A stretch of DNA of 64,000 nt from Struthio camelus (lineage: Eukaryota > Chordata > Aves > Struthioniformes > Struthionidae). Position 1 is the first letter of the stretch; every line of letters begins with the position of its first letter. Below, piece by piece: positions 28,201-63,352 of the stretch. A program made the translations under genes and the position numbers. The stretch spans positions 382,001 to 446,000 of the forward strand of contig NC_090954.1 in the NCBI RefSeq assembly GCF_040807025.1, given 5' to 3'. The notes under the pieces were generated by a model that was given only the letters and a program-made list of their open reading frames with translations, ran no database searches and was not told the origin of the DNA.

Positions 28201-29502
28201 CTCGCATCTGCTAAAAAGGCTGGTTATTGCCCCTCTTCTTCGTTTGGACTGAAGTTCATTGCGTTGCTGGAATGTGACTGTTGGTTATGTTAATTGCCAT
28301 TAACACAAAATATTAACTTTAAACAACAAAGGCTAAGGTGTATCTAGAAGTAACAGATTGCCAAAAGTGACTTACAGAAGTTACTCAAATTGTACTAAAT
28401 GCTACTAACCCTGGCCCAATGTCATCTCACCTTCCTAGACTATAATTGACAGTACCAGAACTATTTTTTCTTAAAACAAGTAAATAATAGTTCTAATTCT
28501 CTTACCTTTAATTTTACATGTGTTCCTTAATGATTGTTTTTTAGTCTTTGCGTTGAGGGTTATGGTGAGTTGAAGCCCCCCACGAATGCAAATAGGCTTG
28601 TCTGTTTGCCAAACCAAGTATGTTTTGATTCTGAAATAGCATCATGGGACACTAAGGGAATTGTGTTTTCCAAAAGGCTTCCTTCTTGTATTTTACTTCC
28701 TGTGTTGCATTGTGATTTCTTTTGGGTGAGAGGTGAAGGGTGCCATGGGTGTGGTCTGCCGTGGGATGTGGAGACTGCCTGAGTGACATCCCAGAGAGGA
28801 AAACAGTCATGAAGCAACCAAAATCAAGTTCTCCTCCAGAATCATAGTGTTATTTCAAAACTGGAATATTTCAGTCTGGGCATCTGAAAGCTTTTTTGAT
28901 GGGAAGGAATTCCATGGAAAGAAGAAAACTTTTGCATAAAATATTCACTTAGTCAAATTAAATGGGAATTCCAATGGAAAAAAAAGTTTCTGTCATACAT
29001 TTTTGACCAACCTCACTCTGTCTATTTAGAGCTGCTCTACGTATCTTTACAGTTGCATATCTCCATGACTCAATGGGAAACTCATTCAAATAGTAGACTC
29101 ATCAAATCAAAAAGGCTTATCCCTTCTCTCTTCCTTTTTTACTTTAAACCAGCGTCAATCCTTGGTTTAATTATAACTGGTCTAACCAAACCCTCTTTTG
29201 CTGTGATCTCAGAAAGAGAGGTTTATCTTTCTTTCAGACAGAGGTGAAAGAGCTTCGTGGTGTAAGGATTGCTTTTGCGTACTGTGCACCTAGCCCAAGA
29301 TTTTGCACCAGTAAAACTGATTCCACACAGCACTTTTACTTGGGCGATGTGAGAAACTGGCTGAAAATCACCATTATGCTTTTTGGTTTGGTTCTTGAGC
29401 ATTACCTTAATTTTCTGAGTAGATCTCTTGTTGCATCTAAGAATAAAATTTCTATGCAGGAGGTAAAACTTCCCCTCTGATTTCTATGGTTTAACTGGCA
29501 TA

Positions 29503-29550
29503 TCTCCAATGACTTCACAGCAATTATTCTATATTACACCAGTGCAGATG
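29503..29550 (+). repeat. Second fragment of the old sauropsid-type element
   Basis: Shows CTCCAATGACTTCA, then AATTATTCT, then ATTACACCAGTG. This is the same core pattern, in the opposite orientation, as the fragment at 3428-3470. Both are well diverged, which points to an old insertion. Family not named. Confidence 0.4.
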
Positions 29551-32316
29551 TGTCTTGACGTTATTGGAGGCATTTAAAGGGAGCTGCCAAATGCTTTTAT
29601 TAAAGCAAAAACTGGAAAAATGTTTCTTAAAACCCTGGTATTGGGCAGTGAAAACCACCTTTGCACTGCAGAACAGGTGTGCCCCATGGCTTGCTGTGAA
29701 GTCTGGTTCTCTGATCTGCTCTCCAGATCAAGGGACATAGTAGGAGCATGCTGTAGTTCACGTCCAACATATGCAAGGTTTCCTTTCAGTGGAAACTAAG
29801 GTGGTGAAGGGATTATGTGATCCATGACCACTGTAGTTCTGTGTGGTAATTCCCATTAGTAGATCATTGCTGGTATAAAAGGATGTTCTTCATTGCAGAA
29901 CAGAGCTGCAGCCAGTCTCACTAGCTAGAATGCTCTACCTGAAGTTAATTGCACTTGACACCTGAGAAGCAGTTCAGTTCTGGTACCCAGTTCAGAATCT
30001 CCTCTGTTAGATAACCTGACAAGGGGTGATGGCTGTGCTGTAACTGGAAGACTTGCCATCTGGTATCTTCCAAGGTGTGCGGGAGCTTTAGAGATGTTTA
30101 GGGCCTCCCTGCTGTTGCATTGTGATTTGGGAAATTATCTGTATCTCGTTTCAATTTACAAAACCATCAGGGGACTGATGAGGGCAGTACTGCTCGTGGG
30201 AGTATTCCTGTTTCCCAGCTCCATATTTGGGCAAATTGAAACATTTTCTTTGGCTGTTTCTCAGCGACAGTGCTGAAAAGGCAGGTGACAATCAGCAGTA
30301 GTTTTAGCAAGAGGAGTATTGAGTCCCTTTAGGATGCACTATCTACTGACTGATAAAGCGCCCTTGTCCATTCATCAATCATTCTGTCACCCTTGTTATC
30401 TGTTTCATCCTCATGTCCTACAGATTTTTTTTTTCATTCACCAGGAAACATGCACACAGCTCTGAACTCCTGTTCTGGTAACATTAGTTCCAGCTCTACC
30501 ACATTCATTCTTTGCAAGCCAGGTAGAGAGAGCGAGTGCCTAAGTTTGCCATGCTTTTATATGGCTCTGGCACTTCCTGGTTCTCGGTTTGTTGTAAGTC
30601 AAAAGATTATTATGCAGGTTTCAGTGATTAAATGATGCCTTTTGCTTTCCGGAACAAATCTCCATATTTTGACTGAATATCAGTTGTTTCAAAAGGCAAA
30701 CTGCACTCCAGAAGTTATTTATTTATTATTAGCAGCGTATCTCTGAGAGCTGGACTTTGCTGGAAAAGCCTGCAGGATAATATTAAACATGACAGTGCTG
30801 GTAGAAGCAATGAACCAGGTAGGCTTGGGATGAGGAAGCGGAGGGGAATCATCAGCCAAAAAAATTTTTAAAAAAGCCCAAACTGCAATTATCTTCAATT
30901 TCTAAACCACTGAGTTGCTGGTATTTTCTTACAGGAGACTGAGAATCATTTCATGCTTCATATTCCACTTTTTTGTGCGCAGGAGTAGAAGTGTTCTGCT
31001 TTGTCTACTAGCCCTTTCCTACTTTCCTTGAAGTATCATCTGCTCAGCTCATGATGAGCTGCTAAGCAGTGCTGTGATCGTTGTCAGTGCTGGAGTTCTG
31101 TGCTTAGTGGTCTCAAGGGTTCCTGGAAGACTCCAAAAGAACTGGAAGAGGTGAAGGGAATAGTACGGGCACTGGGATTCAGAGAGGACTGAGGAGGAGA
31201 GCGTAGCAAGCAACGAGAACAAAAATGTTGACTAGGCAAAGACTATCTAAAGCCTCATATTTGGACATAAGGTGCTTGAATTACAAATGAGAAGGATACT
31301 TCTTACAGTGATTGCAGCAATATGTCTATTTTTTAACTCGGAACATGGTGTACTGTAAATGCAGGTTTATGGTACGGTCCCAGATTCACGGGTGTGCATT
31401 TATCCCCCAGGTTCTGATTCTTAGAATTTGATCAATATTCACAAGTTTAGGGTATTCTTCCAGTGAGGAGGAGTCACAAGGTATTCCCAGGGCTTTCTGT
31501 TGTTCTTCAACTGTCCCTGCATTATAAAATATCATGTATAGCCACTTCCTTTCCTGAGTACCCTCTTTTGGATGCAACCCGTGCTTCCTATAGTGAATCT
31601 TCATTCCCCGCCCTTGAAGCCTCCAGGTGGTGGGGCTTTGTCAGCTAGTCCCCTTCAGTAGTATGTACAGAGAAAGGAAGGAATGGCCTTTAGAGAAGCT
31701 GGGAGATTCCAGTGACAGCAAGGGAATCCTAGAGACACTCTATGATCCTTTGTTTGCCCATGATGCCAAGGTGGAGGCTTCTTAAGGGACAGAAAGTCCA
31801 AGGGCTCAAATGAGAGCAGAAGTATACTTATGGCCCTGTGCTGTGAGAAGCCTTTTAGGGCAGTGATCTCAAAAAAGGTGCTGGAGCAGGTGAAAGCTGG
31901 AGAAGTGAAGGAATTTAATAGAGAAGCACAGAATGCTTTTTAGGAAGAAAATCTAAATAAGGAAGCAAAAATGGAGATGAAATGACTTACAGCATTGTAA
32001 GTTTTAAAGATAGATTTCGTTCTGAATTGGAGACTGTGACTCCCACGTTCATTACTGGCTGAGTAAATGTCTGTAAATAGTGTTTTTTCTGATGAACTGT
32101 AGAAAACATCTTCTGGAAGAGGAGATAAAAATGAAGCAGTCTGCTCTTTCTGCTCAGTGGAGTACATGCATATATAATGTGTGTGTGCATGCAGCTTCAT
32201 ATACATATTGTATCTACTGTAACATCAGTCTGTTAATGTATTCCAGACCTAATATCATTCCCAGCCAACTGAAATGCTGAGCTGGCATCCTGGGAGGTAA
32301 TTACTTTATTTTAATA

Positions 32317-32372
32317 GTCACAGAAGCATGGCACTGGAAGATGGGAAGGACCAATTAGTCTTCTTTCAGCTC
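32317..32372 (-). repeat. Possible degraded CR1-type LINE 3' end
   Basis: GTCACAGAAGCATGGCACTGGAAGATGGGAAGGACC resembles the reverse complement of a CR1 3' terminus (TCATAGAATCATAGAA..TGGAAGGGACC). The match fades within about 60 bp. Support is weak. Confidence 0.3.
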
Positions 32373-35300
32373 TTTTCCCTCTGTGATACTGTTCCTTACC
32401 TAGGCTCATAAACATTTCTTTCGTGTCCTCTGTTTCTATTGAAGCATTTTCCCTTGCCAGGAAAGTTTCCTGGAGCCCATCTTGCAGGTAACAGAAATTT
32501 TGCCTCAATTCCTTTTTTTTATTTTTTCCTTTGGATGTTTTCTCCCCTAGTCCATCCCTAGTTGATGACTTTTTTTCCCCCACAGTTTTCCCAGAGAGAA
32601 GTTTGAAGCCTGATAACAGTAGAGCTGTGGCTGAGCGCTGGCTCCATTTCTGGAAATAGGCAACATCAGGAACCACGAGAACTACCCAGTAAATAGTGCT
32701 CCAGGTAATATTTGGGCTGTTGGCAGTTGGTTTCTCTGTGTACATCTCAGAGGCTCGCATCAGTGGGTCAGTTGTAATTTTGGAGGCTTCTTTGAAGGAG
32801 CTTTAGAATTGTCATCTCAGCAAAGTATATTTAAGTGTGGAAATAAAGGCAAGAGCTATTTTGAATGCATCTACAGCATTGAACTCTGCATAATGATGCT
32901 GTGAGGGAGCCAGTTATAAAAAAATTAGCGTATGCAATAGCCTCCTCCTATGTGTTTCTCTTCTGTGTTACCCTATTTTAGACCATTAGAAAGCAACAAG
33001 GCTGGTGGAGTAGCATCAGGGTACTAGAGAGACAGTAGGCTAGAAAACAGGCTCCTTTTCCCCTTTCCACCAAAACAGGGAGTATTGCTTTATTACTTTA
33101 TTTACTTGATTACATTATTTACTGTTGGAGCATTCCTTGGGATAGCAAAGAACACAAATTCATTTGCATTTTGCAGCTACTGAATTCAGATAAGCCTTAC
33201 AATTGTTGCAAAAATCCATTTCTAAAAGAAGTGAACAGTGAGTGCTGTGTGATGACGCTGTACATTTTGGCTTGCAAAAATCAGATGTGGAGAGAACTGG
33301 TAGCTATACTACAAATTAATGGGGGCCATTCCAATTACCCGGCAACAAAAAAGCAGAACAAAACAGGCTTTTTGGGTTTTATCTTGAGGTACCATATTTC
33401 CACATAATTTGTCAAGATACAACTGCAGAAATAGTTGCTACTTCTCTTATTTGTTTCTATATTCATGTGGATACAGACTCAAAAGAGATGTACTTATAGT
33501 ACTGTTGAATACTTTACTCTTCCTTGAGTCTCAGATGATACAGAGTCGCCTAACCTGCTAGAGTTCTTCCAAACTGTACAAAAACATACACTTTTTTTCC
33601 CCGGTTAATTAAATGCAACCTGCTATGCAGGAAACCTGTGGCTGGTCAGGCAACTTAAAGGCCCACTGCTTCTCTGACCTGAATCCTGTTCGCATCCTGA
33701 ATCACTTCTTTTCCTGAGTTAAGCATGGTTCTGATACAGCAACTTTTCTTCCAAAAACAGGAAACTGAAAGTCCATATTAAATCAGAATAAAACTTTGCG
33801 CTTTTCTTGAACTGTTGACTGAAAGACCTTTCAAAGGTGAATATTGCCACAATGAGGAGTGTCTGCATGCATCTTCTTCCTCAAGGGGAGACCTCTGTCT
33901 GGGCCTGTGGAGACACTTTAACATTCCGTGTCGGTGCTGGTGTAGCTAGAACTCCTTCCAGCGCATAAATACTGAAGTAGTCTCTCGTATCCTTAGGCTG
34001 GTAAACAGTCTCTGGGACAGAAGGCGCAGTAGATACAAAGTAGAATAAGGTGATATGCCTGAGCATTTGTGCAAGGAACTGTGTGGCATCTCCCATAAAC
34101 TGAAATGTCCCGTTCATGCCAGGGGACACATGCAGTTTGGTAAAGCAAAAAGGAACCATAGGCTTGAGTTCAGGGATTTTAAGAACTGCTGAAGCTTGAG
34201 ATATATGGTTTTGTTTCAGTCACAAGACTGGGCAGCTACAACAGGCACTGCGTCCTCTTGGTGAAAAAATAGCAACCTGTTCTAGTGAAGGAGGATCATT
34301 TGAACTAAAAATTCTGGGTTGCGTTCTTTCCCTGCTCATACAGATACAGTGAAGATGGAGTTATTTCCAGCTGACTTTAGAGGAAGTCAGAATAGCACCT
34401 AGCCCTCTCAGTAAGGCTGCTGGTACTCTAAGTGATTATTTTCAGAATTCATCAGCCTTGACAGAGTCCCATTAGAAAGCAAAACATGTCTTTGTCAGCC
34501 ATTGAATTATCGGAATGAAGGAGTTCTGCTTGCAAAGCACGAGTCATTCCAGAGCTTGGCTCCTTCGGCAGTATGCTTGTTTGGCATACCCCTGCAGTCA
34601 GCTTGGAGGGGAAGAGCAAAACCGCTGTGCCTTGTCAAGCTGCAGCTCCTCTGTCCCTCTAAAGCCTCTGCTGATGGAGGCAGATATTTCAGCAGTCAAA
34701 GAGCCAGCAACACTCATGGCCATTTATTTGTCTTTAAGCAAGACAGTGCAGCAATATGTCAACACTTGCAGCAAAAGACAGGAGGGCTATTGCCTTAAGC
34801 AGGCATTAATAGATGCAACAGGCACCTTCCTTGGGTGACATCTCTCCCAGTTAATGGCAGCACCGCTGCTATCCTGTATTGTGTAGGCTGCTATTCACTT
34901 CAAACTCTGCTGGATGCAAGCCTGAAATGTGCCTTCTTTGGTGCAGAGGGCTCTTGTAACAGCTCTTCAGCAGGAGGGCTTAGCCCTAACGTAGTTTTGG
35001 CCCATGAGTTCTCCTGCCTGGACTTGTGAGCAGGTGAGCGTGTGTGTGAGAGATGGACTATGATGTGAGCTGACTGGGGCAGCAGTCTGGCCCTATCACG
35101 AATGTTCATGATGATGCCGGTCCTTGTCCCTGGACACTACCAGGACAGCATGTGTGCTAGCCATTAACTTACTAGATGTCAGAGTCAAAGTGAGCTGACA
35201 GATACATAAGCAGATGTCTTCACGCTGCAAAGTCATTCTCTCCTCTTCCATTACTCATTGCAGTTCTTAGAGCTACAGTTTTCTGTCTGTCTTCATCTCT

Positions 35301-38300
35301 GAAGAACCTTGTTTTAGTGCAAGTTACAGCACACTTCTTAAAGAGCTGGCTTGAAAAGCAAATTCAGATGGATGGTTTTACTGGGTAACAGCGTTTTCCT
35401 CAGAAAAACAGCATTTCTTTGGAGTGTAATTTCTGATACACTTCTCAGTGAGAAAGGCTTGAAAGAGTGTTGATGTTCTTTAAATGAAATGCTTTACCAT
35501 TTTGAAAAACAAATAATTCAGTAGTTTAGAATACTGGTTTTTCCAGGTCTCACTCTTGAGCTGAAGGGGACTGTGCTTGTCCTCCTGCTTGGGGAAGGTA
35601 AAGACCCACTTCCCTTTCTCCTTACCCTTCTGTTCTGTGAGAACTTAAAAGTGAACAAAAGATGCTCTTTTCTTTCCAACAGCGCTCATAAAAACCTTTC
35701 TCTACTGGCAGCTGGAGAATGGGGAACGGTATTGTTCCTTCTTGCAGACAGGAGGTGAATGCAGATCTGTAATGGCATCACCTGATTGTTACCAGTTCCT
35801 TCACAGACAAACACAGGGTACAAGACATGAGAAAAGGAACAAGTAATGAAACCGGTAATGAAAACAAGGCTCCAGAGCCCCTCATGTAATTGGAAGTGCA
35901 ACAGGAGAGATACACCTTAGACCTAAAATGACCTACCTAATTTCTTGCCTGCAGAATATTCTTATTTCTTGCTGCAATATTCCTTCATTTTGTAATGTAT
36001 TTGCTTCTTTTTAAATTTAAAATAGCTACTTCAGCACTTTCCCTCTTTAAATGCTGTGTTTAATGCCAGCAGCCCTGTCTTCACTGACAGTTCTTGTAAT
36101 AAGCAGTACTTTTGGAACATGCCAAAAGAGGGAGTGAATGCTGACAGAGAAGCAGTTCCCTTTCAGACTTCTCTGGTGCAAATGTTAGCTGGCCTAAGAA
36201 ACTGGACTACTTGGAAGGAATCTCTTTTCTGTTCTACTATACTTGCTAAAATAACTCTGAAACTTATTGCCAGCTTTTTCTTGTTTAGCAGAGATCCCTA
36301 TTTGAACTGCTTATATCCCTTTCCAAATTGCCCTGTGAGAGAGATCATTGTCTTGTTATTGGATGTTTACTGCTTGGTTGTGATTGCAGACTACTTATGG
36401 TGAGGCAGGATGGATGGGGGAAACACTGCATGTAAATGGCTTTGCAAATTGCTATTGCTCCACATTTTTTCTCCTCAGTGGTATTCAAGAGGCATTTTAG
36501 ACCACTGAGTGTGGAGTAGAACCATCTGCATCTCTTCTCATTAAGATGATTAGTTCAAGGACAGATGCTTCAATGCTTACCTGTCAAAAGCGAGTGGGTT
36601 TTGTGAGACTGGGTAGACAGGTGAGCTCTGGATAGCCAAAATACTTCAGTAGCCCAATTAAAAACATCAGTTTTCCTCCAAGACCTCTGAGGAAACAAGA
36701 CCTTGAAAAGTTATTTTTAGTGGCCTGTCTCACTCTCAGCTATGGGAAATGGGGTTCAGTTCTGGGAGTCTGTCTGAGGTACACACGAGACACCTGTGGC
36801 AGGGCAGGGGTGTTGGTAGGTAGAGTGTGCCGTTAAGGCAAACTTGTAAAGCTTTGCCGAGGCACTTTCCCCATGCAGTTTTGGACTCCACCTGTGCTTA
36901 TTCTGGAATAATAATGGATTTTTTTGTTTTCCTCCGGTATGACAAACAGAAAATGAAAGAGAGAGGAAAAAACTATTAACATATTCCCTTCTTCTCTTTC
37001 TGTAGTCAGAGTTATTACGTGAATGTGATCCTTATTCACAAACCACTGTTGACTCCCTCTGCTGCACTTTTTAAGGCAATTTACTACTTTCAAAAAAAAA
37101 AAAATTCACTTCAGCTATGAGCACATTTACAAATGAGGCCCTGACAGTGGGAATGCTTAGTTTGTAAATCCCAAGAGGGCTGAGTCACCAAAAATCTGAA
37201 CATCTCAGGGCTATTAAAATGTAGGCTTATTGCTTTCAAACTTAAGCGCTGATGAGGAGGAACCAGGAGGAACTTGGGCCCTAAGTTTTCCTTGTGACTC
37301 TCGCACAGATCTCTTCAGGGGAAGGTGCAGTGTAGAGGTAAGCAACGCTCAGAGCAAACGGCGTTTGAGTTCTAGCACTGACTGAGTAATCTGCGATGAG
37401 TTTCTTCACTTTAAATTTGCTTTTTGTTCTTTGTCTTCTCTTGCTCGAACACCAGCTCGAGAAAAAGACTCCTCTTCCTTCCTCTGTGTTTCTGTACTGC
37501 TTATATTTAACAAAGCCTACTGAGATGAATCTATGTTTGCCACCGCTTTGACAATAAGCGAGAAGGAAGTCTTAAGTGCAGCAGATGTTAACATTAAGTC
37601 TAGAATGATGTTAATTGCATTTTTAATCCAAATTTTTGTTTCCTTGCATCAGAAGATAACTGCTCATTTGAAAAGTTCCATTTGCACTCCATTTGCATAC
37701 CCCTAGCCTGATGGCATACCTGGCCTTAGAAAGTTATTCTTAAATTGCAGAAGTGGAAAAAGATGGACACAAGTGCATTAGTTTCACTGTCTCTTTAAAC
37801 CTTTGAATGAAGACTAGGTGCTTTCCTGGAGGACCTGCGGTAGCCAGGCGTGAGTTACAGGGCCTGATACAGTGCTAACAAGATGGTGTTGCTGGGACTG
37901 CTTCCCAGGCAAGCAGAAGAGCAACTGTTAACGGCCTTTGCTCTGGTCTGTTTAGACCAATGCAGAGGTAGGTCAGTCAGAAGCGAGAGGTAATGTAATT
38001 TAACACAGAATTTCAGTCTGTACTTCAGTGGCCTCTGTCACTCTTGCATGGGACATGTGGAAGCCCAACTAGCAATGAGTGCTGTTTCTGTCAAAGACCC
38101 TATAGCTGAGAGACAGATAACGTTAAAAGCTCTGACAAAAGAGGCATTGTATTAATCGGTAACAGGGATCTGTCTTATTGCCTCTCCTTGTACTAGAGTT
38201 CTGGCAGAGCTTGACTCTTGCTCATCATTAATTTCACTTGTTCAAACTGAAAGGTTAGTGCTCTCCTAGGGAGAGCACCTTTTCACCTGCAGTTATTTTG

Positions 38301-40540
38301 TGACACGTGGGCCCTCACATATTCCAAATCAACCAGAATTAGACCTGTTAAGATCTCTATTTAAGAAGGACACATACTCTTCTGATCCTCTGTTTGTGCT
38401 CATTGACTTTGCTGGCTATTTTTACCTGGGTTAAAATCTGTAGGATTTACTCCAATAGTAATTCTGTGTGATTAGTTCAACAAGTAATAAAAACAAAAAA
38501 ACTAGCTGTTTATTCAGAGTGTAAAGAACCACAAGGACTTGAGTTTATACTGATCATATAGTTCTGCTCATTAATTAGAAACCCCTGTAAGCCAGATAAA
38601 ATTATCATTACAAACTAGTGAAGAAAGTCACTGTTGGCCAAGGTCACACACTAGTGAGTGGAAGGGATGAGAAAAGAACGTGGAAGTCCTATGTCAGAGT
38701 CCTTGCTCTACCCACAAGATCACATTGCGTTCTGTCAGAGCTGTCTTTAACCAGGATCATACTGCAATAGGTTTTCTTAAGTGCTCCTGCAGACAGTCAG
38801 TCTCACCACATTGTGATCTGCAGTATATATTCAATATATATTTATACCTATTTTCCTGGAGTAGTCTGGAGCAGAGCTCAACAGCCAAAACGTAGAACTG
38901 AATTAATAAAGTACCCTCACTGCAATTCCTCCCCCGGATCTCAATACTTGGATCCAGTAGCCCACACTCTTCTCTTCTGTGAAGTGTAAGTGACTCCTTG
39001 CTCATAAGTAGCCACAACTTCTATGTTATGAAAGAGCATCAGTCTATTTCAGATCATACATTCAAGGCTTCTTGGAAGAAAAAGGCTAGAAGCAGCTTAG
39101 CAAGAAGGCAGGGAGGCCCTTTTTGAACAGGCAAAGTGTGCCCACCACTGGTAGATCTATCAGTGAGGACTACATCTCCTGATGAGTGCTGTTGCTTGAC
39201 ACTCAACCATGCTGAGTTTCTTTTTACTCTGTAAGTCTGCAGCAGAGTCTCAGGAATGGCCAGAGAGCAATTTTGGAGACTCCCTGCAATGCTCAGCTTT
39301 TTAAAGCTCTTCTAAGTGCACTTGTGTGAGCTGCATGAAGACAGGGAGGATACAGAGCGCTGCCCTACAGTGGCGTAGAGAAGCTTCCAAAATGTTTTGA
39401 GCATACCGGCCATAAAATAGGATTACGCATAGGCGATCTGGGAGGACGTAGGTGCCTTTTGGAAGCATGTGGTGTCTGTGACATGTTGGAAGATGATGAG
39501 ACAGATGAAAGCCTCCAAGAAAAGAGAGAGGCTGAGAAGTGGAGTTACAGGTGCAGTCTTTCACTTGAAACTAAATGTAAGTATAAAATTGCAGTCATTG
39601 TAAGTTGCGCTCGCCAGCATATTGACGTGTGCTGTACACGCTTCACAAATTGATTTATGGAGAATTCTGCCACAGCCTCTTTTATGATGAGTCATAATGG
39701 TAAAAGTGTTGTCAAATTATGAATGCAGCTGAGAAAATTGTGGGCTACTAAAGTGTTTGCTGTAAATCTATCCAGTGTATTCTTTGTTTGAGTTATATTT
39801 ATACCTCCCCTTCATTTTGAAGATATATTGAAACTCCATCCCAGGACAACATTCTTTGGAGAGTCAATAGAGCAGCAGATTAAACGCAACAAACAAAACC
39901 AAATAAATTTGAAGACCTTAATGTTTTATTTGAATATCAGTAGTTTCCTCTTGCTTTTGACCTTCCATATTTGCTTATTCTATTGAGACAATCCTGATAT
40001 TAAAGTAATATGCTGTATTTTGCCATTTTATAATTACTTCTTAAGTTTACTGACTCTAAGATAGATGCTACTAAGCTAAGGTCCATTAAGCCTTATTGAT
40101 TGATAAAAATCCATATTATACTGCTGTTCACTAGTGATTATAGTCATGGGACACAGGATGAACGTACACACTAGCTTGCTGCCTGCCAAGCAGTGAATGA
40201 TCTTCATATGCTTCTTTGAAACTATTCCCAACAAGTGCCAACTCCATTAAGTTCCTCAGAACAGAGTCTGCCTCTGGGAGCTACTCTTAGTTAAGATACT
40301 GTCACTTGTGCAGTGATGACGATTGTGTGACAGGACTCTGTTAATATTACGCCGGGATTATCTCCACTATGGTTGTGTGTTCTTATGTATCAGTTTATAA
40401 TCTGTTTATTTAATAGCCTTGTAGCAGCATAGTTGCAAGTAAGCGAGCTTTGGGGAAAGTTATATTGCCAACTCAGCATGTTAAGGATTGTAAGCACCCT
40501 GAGCCCTGGTTGTTAGTACAAATTTCTATTATCTCAGCAG

Positions 40541-40560
40541 TTCAGCACGTAACAGCTGCC
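40541..40560 (+). promoter_or_regulatory. RE1/NRSE-like sequence (weak)
   Basis: TTCAGCACGTAACAGCTGCC matches the left half of the REST-binding RE1 consensus at 8 of 9 positions. It carries an ACAGC..GCC right half, but the spacing is two bases shorter than canonical. REST silences neuronal genes outside neurons, and JAKMIP2 is neuron and neuroendocrine enriched, so the location about 1 kb upstream of the first coding exon is sensible. The non-canonical spacing makes a chance match likely. Confidence 0.2.
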
Positions 40561-40980
40561 TCTAGAAAAGGCTTTGTATCCCAATACTAAACCTGTGTTT
40601 TACATCTACAGAGGAAAAAAATATAAATGCGTATTTGATTAGCTGTTAGGGAGCAAGTTACTCTTTTATAGGAGACTGAGAATGTACTTGTTGCACCCAA
40701 TTCTACATTTCACCTTTACTTTGTTTTTTCCCTAGCTCAAGTGTGCATGCTCCATTGCTGTTTAGCATAGATTTTCCTTGCTGTACTTCCGGTCTGCTCC
40801 TTTGCAGTGGCTATTTGGGTAGCACTGAGACGTTCCATCTGTGGGGCAACGATATGTGTAATCATCTGTCTTTATCCTTTCAAGTCTAACATCCAAGGTA
40901 TCTCATTTCTGAATGAAAAACATCTGTCTTTTATGAACAGCTGCTTGCCTGCGGGAGGCTGACCTGAGAGCAGGTCATTG

Positions 40981-41160
40981 CACGACATGAAGTAGTGCTC
41001 CCGCCTGTAGGGCTGCGGCTGGTGCCGAGTGCCATCTGCAGCAGTTACTGGTGCACGCGAGCGGGGAGCGCAGCCGCAGCCGATGAGAGCTGCAGCGTGT
41101 GCTCAGAGCCTCCCATGCCCTCTGCTCAACGGCCTCCGTGCCAGAGGAGTCTCTGCAAGT
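40981..41160. promoter_or_regulatory. Isolated CpG cluster upstream of first coding exon
   Basis: I count 13 CpG dinucleotides in about 180 bp, including GCACGCGAGCGGGGAGCGC, while the surrounding intron is CpG-depleted. It ends about 420 bp before the acceptor of the ATG exon. This could be a small secondary promoter, an alternative first exon or an enhancer. No TATA box or clear donor was identified. The function is inferred from composition and position only. Confidence 0.4.
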
Positions 41161-41581
41161 GCTTCTGCTTTCAGAGTGGCTGAGGATCTTAAACCACACT
41201 GCAAAGAAGCATTTTCCCTGTACAGGGAATCATCTCCCTTTTTAACCTGCTTTGTGCTTACTTCAGATGGCAATGCTGGGATTAAATGACCTGTGCTTTC
41301 TCGTCCTGTAGTCTCAGCAACGTTAGACCTTATGGTAAACAAACTTGTATCTTCTTTGTATAGTGCCCCTTTATGAAAAAATGAAAAGGGCCTAGCTGGA
41401 ATCTCCACTGGTACGCCAAACGCACACACAGAAGTCTGATTGTGCTGGGATCTCCCTTGTAGGTTTTCAGACAAAGATTACAGTGTTTGGAGGAGTGAGC
41501 TGTCTTTTATGTCCTGTAACCATGTGAGCTGCTGTGCTGTCATGCTCACTGACAAATAACAGTATATCTTATTTCTCACAG

Positions 41582-63352
<21,771 letters not shown>

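Larger units (their letters stand above)
1146..41581 (+). other. JAKMIP2: Inferred intron 1 of JAKMIP2 (about 40.4 kb), no gene seen
   Basis: From the donor at 1146 to the acceptor ATTTCTCACAG ending at 41581. After about 1740 the sequence is AT-rich, CpG-poor and stop-dense in all frames. The longest open frames (for example 3674-4147, 27306-27779 minus, 32311-32760 minus, 36056-36403) have no recognisable domain, lack flanking splice logic and look random. The intron holds short homopolymer runs (A-run 16307-16321, A-run 21742-21759, T-run 23131-23144), the compound microsatellite at 25188-25292, and a few old repeat fragments listed separately. Apparent transposon density is low. I see no tRNA, rRNA or pseudogene. 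Additional non-coding exons or a nested lncRNA cannot be excluded without transcript data. Confidence 0.55.

Noticed and set aside
32311..32760. 149-codon minus-strand open frame
   Set aside because: Its last codons are made by a possible CR1 fragment, and the rest lacks any known domain.
36056..36403. 115-codon open frame in intron 1
   Set aside because: No recognisable domain, no promoter or splice context, and a length within what AT-rich DNA of this size gives by chance.
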